From NCBI GenBank assembly GCA_963747535.1, contig CAVVFX010000020.1, positions 914,110 through 978,109 of the forward strand: a DNA stretch of 64,000 bases. The letters are read 5' to 3'. Positions 63,211 through 64,000 of the stretch are shown here, in pieces. The DNA comes from CAVVFX01 sp963747535 (GTDB lineage: Bacteria; Acidobacteriota; Terriglobia; Bryobacterales; Bryobacteraceae). The translations under genes and the position numbers were made by a program. The notes under the pieces are model-generated. The model worked only from the letters and a program-made list of their open reading frames with translations. It was not told the origin of the DNA and did no database searches. Within the stretch, counting starts at the first letter, position 1, and each line of letters begins with the position of its first letter.

Positions 63211-63447
63211 GTGAACTTCTATACTGATGTGGTGGAAGCACACTGGAGAGAGACTACTGTCGGGGAGCATGGCGAACTCGTTCTGGACGGACTTCCGTTT
63301 GAACCCGGCCAGCCGGTTGAAGTGCTAGTCGTCTCAAAAACAATCGGAGCAGTCGCCGTCGCGCGGAGAAGTCTGCGCGATTCGGTGCTCGAATTCCGTG
63401 AGCCGACGGAGCCGGTTGCCAGCGGGGACTGGAATGCGCTGCAGTGA
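63211..63447 (+). CDS. VapB-like antitoxin
   Basis: The 78-residue frame opens at GTG 63211; GTG 63229 or 63232 are alternatives, and the original 5' end may have been altered by the insertion. TTVGEHGELVLDGLPFEPGQPVEVLVV is a beta-hairpin start typical of antitoxins in Solibacter-like genomes, followed by an acidic/Arg C-terminus (SVLEFREPTEPVASGDWNALQ) that would wrap the toxin. Its TGA (63445-63447) overlaps the toxin GTG as GTGA. The insertion sequence ends 22 bp upstream, so promoter or leader may be displaced. Confidence 0.78.
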   Translation: MNFYTDVVEAHWRETTVGEHGELVLDGLPFEPGQPVEVLVVSKTIGAVAVARRSLRDSVLEFREPTEPVASGDWNALQ

Positions 63448-63832
63448 TTCTGCTGGATACCCACATTTGGGTTTGGTGGGTCGCTCGACCGGATAACTAC
63501 AACCAAGGCACCGGGACCTTCTCGAGCAGGGGGCTGATCGCGTATTCGGAGTTAGTATCATCTCCTGTTGGGAAATCGCCAAATTGGTAGAGTATGGAAG
63601 ATTGAAGCTCGACCGTGATGTGATGACCTGGATCGAAACTGCTCTTGCAGTGCCAGGGGTATCCCTTCTTCATCTCACTCCGCAGATCGTCGTTGAGTCA
63701 ACCCAGCTTCCGCAGCCCTTCCACCGCGATCCAGCCGACCAACTGCTGGTCGCGACAGCCCGAGTCTGGCAGTGCCCCATCATGACGGAGGGCAGTAAGA
63801 TCTCCCAGTGTCTGCATGTTCGCCTTGCTTAA
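63444..63832 (+). pseudogene. VapC-type PIN-domain toxin, frameshifted
   Basis: From GTG 63444 the frame reads VILLDTHIWVWWVARPD (catalytic Asp in LDTH) and then is lost. A second frame continues from about 63505 with LLEQGADRVFGVSIISCWEIAKLVEYGRLKL (Glu in WEIAKL) and later HRDPADQLLVATAR (Asp in DPAD), to a stop at 63832. Adding one base near 63495 joins the two halves, so a single-base deletion inactivates an otherwise intact PIN ribonuclease. A sequencing error is possible. Confidence 0.78.
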
Positions 63833-64000
63833 TCCTTAGGCCACCAGGTTCAGGAAGTTACGCGACCCATTTGGTAACGAGAAGTTGGCTTGTAGCCGGT
63901 AGTCCGGGCAATGCGGCATTCGGCCATGTAACGCCTACGGGCGGAAGTACAATGTGGCGAACGATCGGGGAGGTGCGTTTCGGTAGCGAATCTTTGGCCG
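63833..64000. other. Right edge of the window, no gene seen
   Basis: 168 bp after the toxin pseudogene with no supported feature. Confidence 0.4.

Overview
The window looks like chromosome of a high-GC soil Acidobacteriota, most like the Solibacter/Bryobacter group. Evidence for this: two secreted proteins with the acidobacterial VWFA-type domain, two large Oar-like TonB receptors with an N-terminal carboxypeptidase-regulatory domain, an nSTAND ATPase joined to a WD40 propeller, families of secreted acidobacterial proteins, and many decayed mobile genes with dispersed intergenic repeats. The assignment rests on family recognition, not on a search.

Layout. 1-8.2 kb: a compact plus-strand operon: the end of a membrane protein, a secreted seven-repeat FG-GAP propeller protein, a triple TIR-like protein, and a membrane-anchored nSTAND ATPase with seven WD40 repeats. 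8.4-16.2 kb: a sugar-isomerase-like TIM barrel, a SET methyltransferase, a eukaryote-PIS-like CDP-alcohol phosphatidyltransferase fused to a PhyH-like dioxygenase, a methyltransferase, an ABC exporter with a cyclic-nucleotide-binding tail, and a nucleotidyltransferase fused to a PLP enzyme. Together these suggest synthesis of an unusual lipid or amino-alcohol headgroup. 16.8-23.4 kb: GMC oxidoreductase, two GT2 and one GT39-type glycosyltransferase, and a Gfo/Idh/MocA oxidoreductase (surface glycan). 23.9-26.8 kb: small genes, a deleted gene and an enoyl-CoA hydratase pseudogene. 26.8-31.8 kb: a five-gene minus-strand operon with a dihaem cytochrome c, three related secreted proteins and a DUF6152 protein.

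31.8-33.1 kb holds integrase debris and the 3' part of a tRNA-Arg(UCU) gene, probably the scar of an integrated element. 33.2-38.0 kb carries two VWA proteins, a PQQ-type propeller and a secreted SRPBCC-like protein. 38.06-47.9 kb is bounded by a direct repeat and holds two diverged copies of a three-gene surface-protein module (fibre-like protein, carboxypeptidase-regulatory protein, secreted stack/Ig protein ending in a metallopeptidase). Parts of each copy are broken, and a truncated integrase lies between them. 48.5-60.0 kb is a carbohydrate-uptake locus: one TonB receptor on plus, and on minus TonB receptor, FAD oxidoreductase, GH16-like hydrolase and MFS transporter. 60.0-61.0 kb is repeat-rich non-coding DNA. 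61.35-63.19 kb is a complete ISKra4-type insertion sequence with inverted ends, a 9-bp target duplication and an A8 frameshift site joining its two reading frames. It sits immediately upstream of a VapBC-type locus whose toxin is frameshifted.

Most promising for novelty: the TIR/nSTAND/double-propeller operon, the PIS-PhyH fusion with the nucleotidyltransferase-PLP fusion nearby, and the repeat-bounded duplicated surface-protein island.
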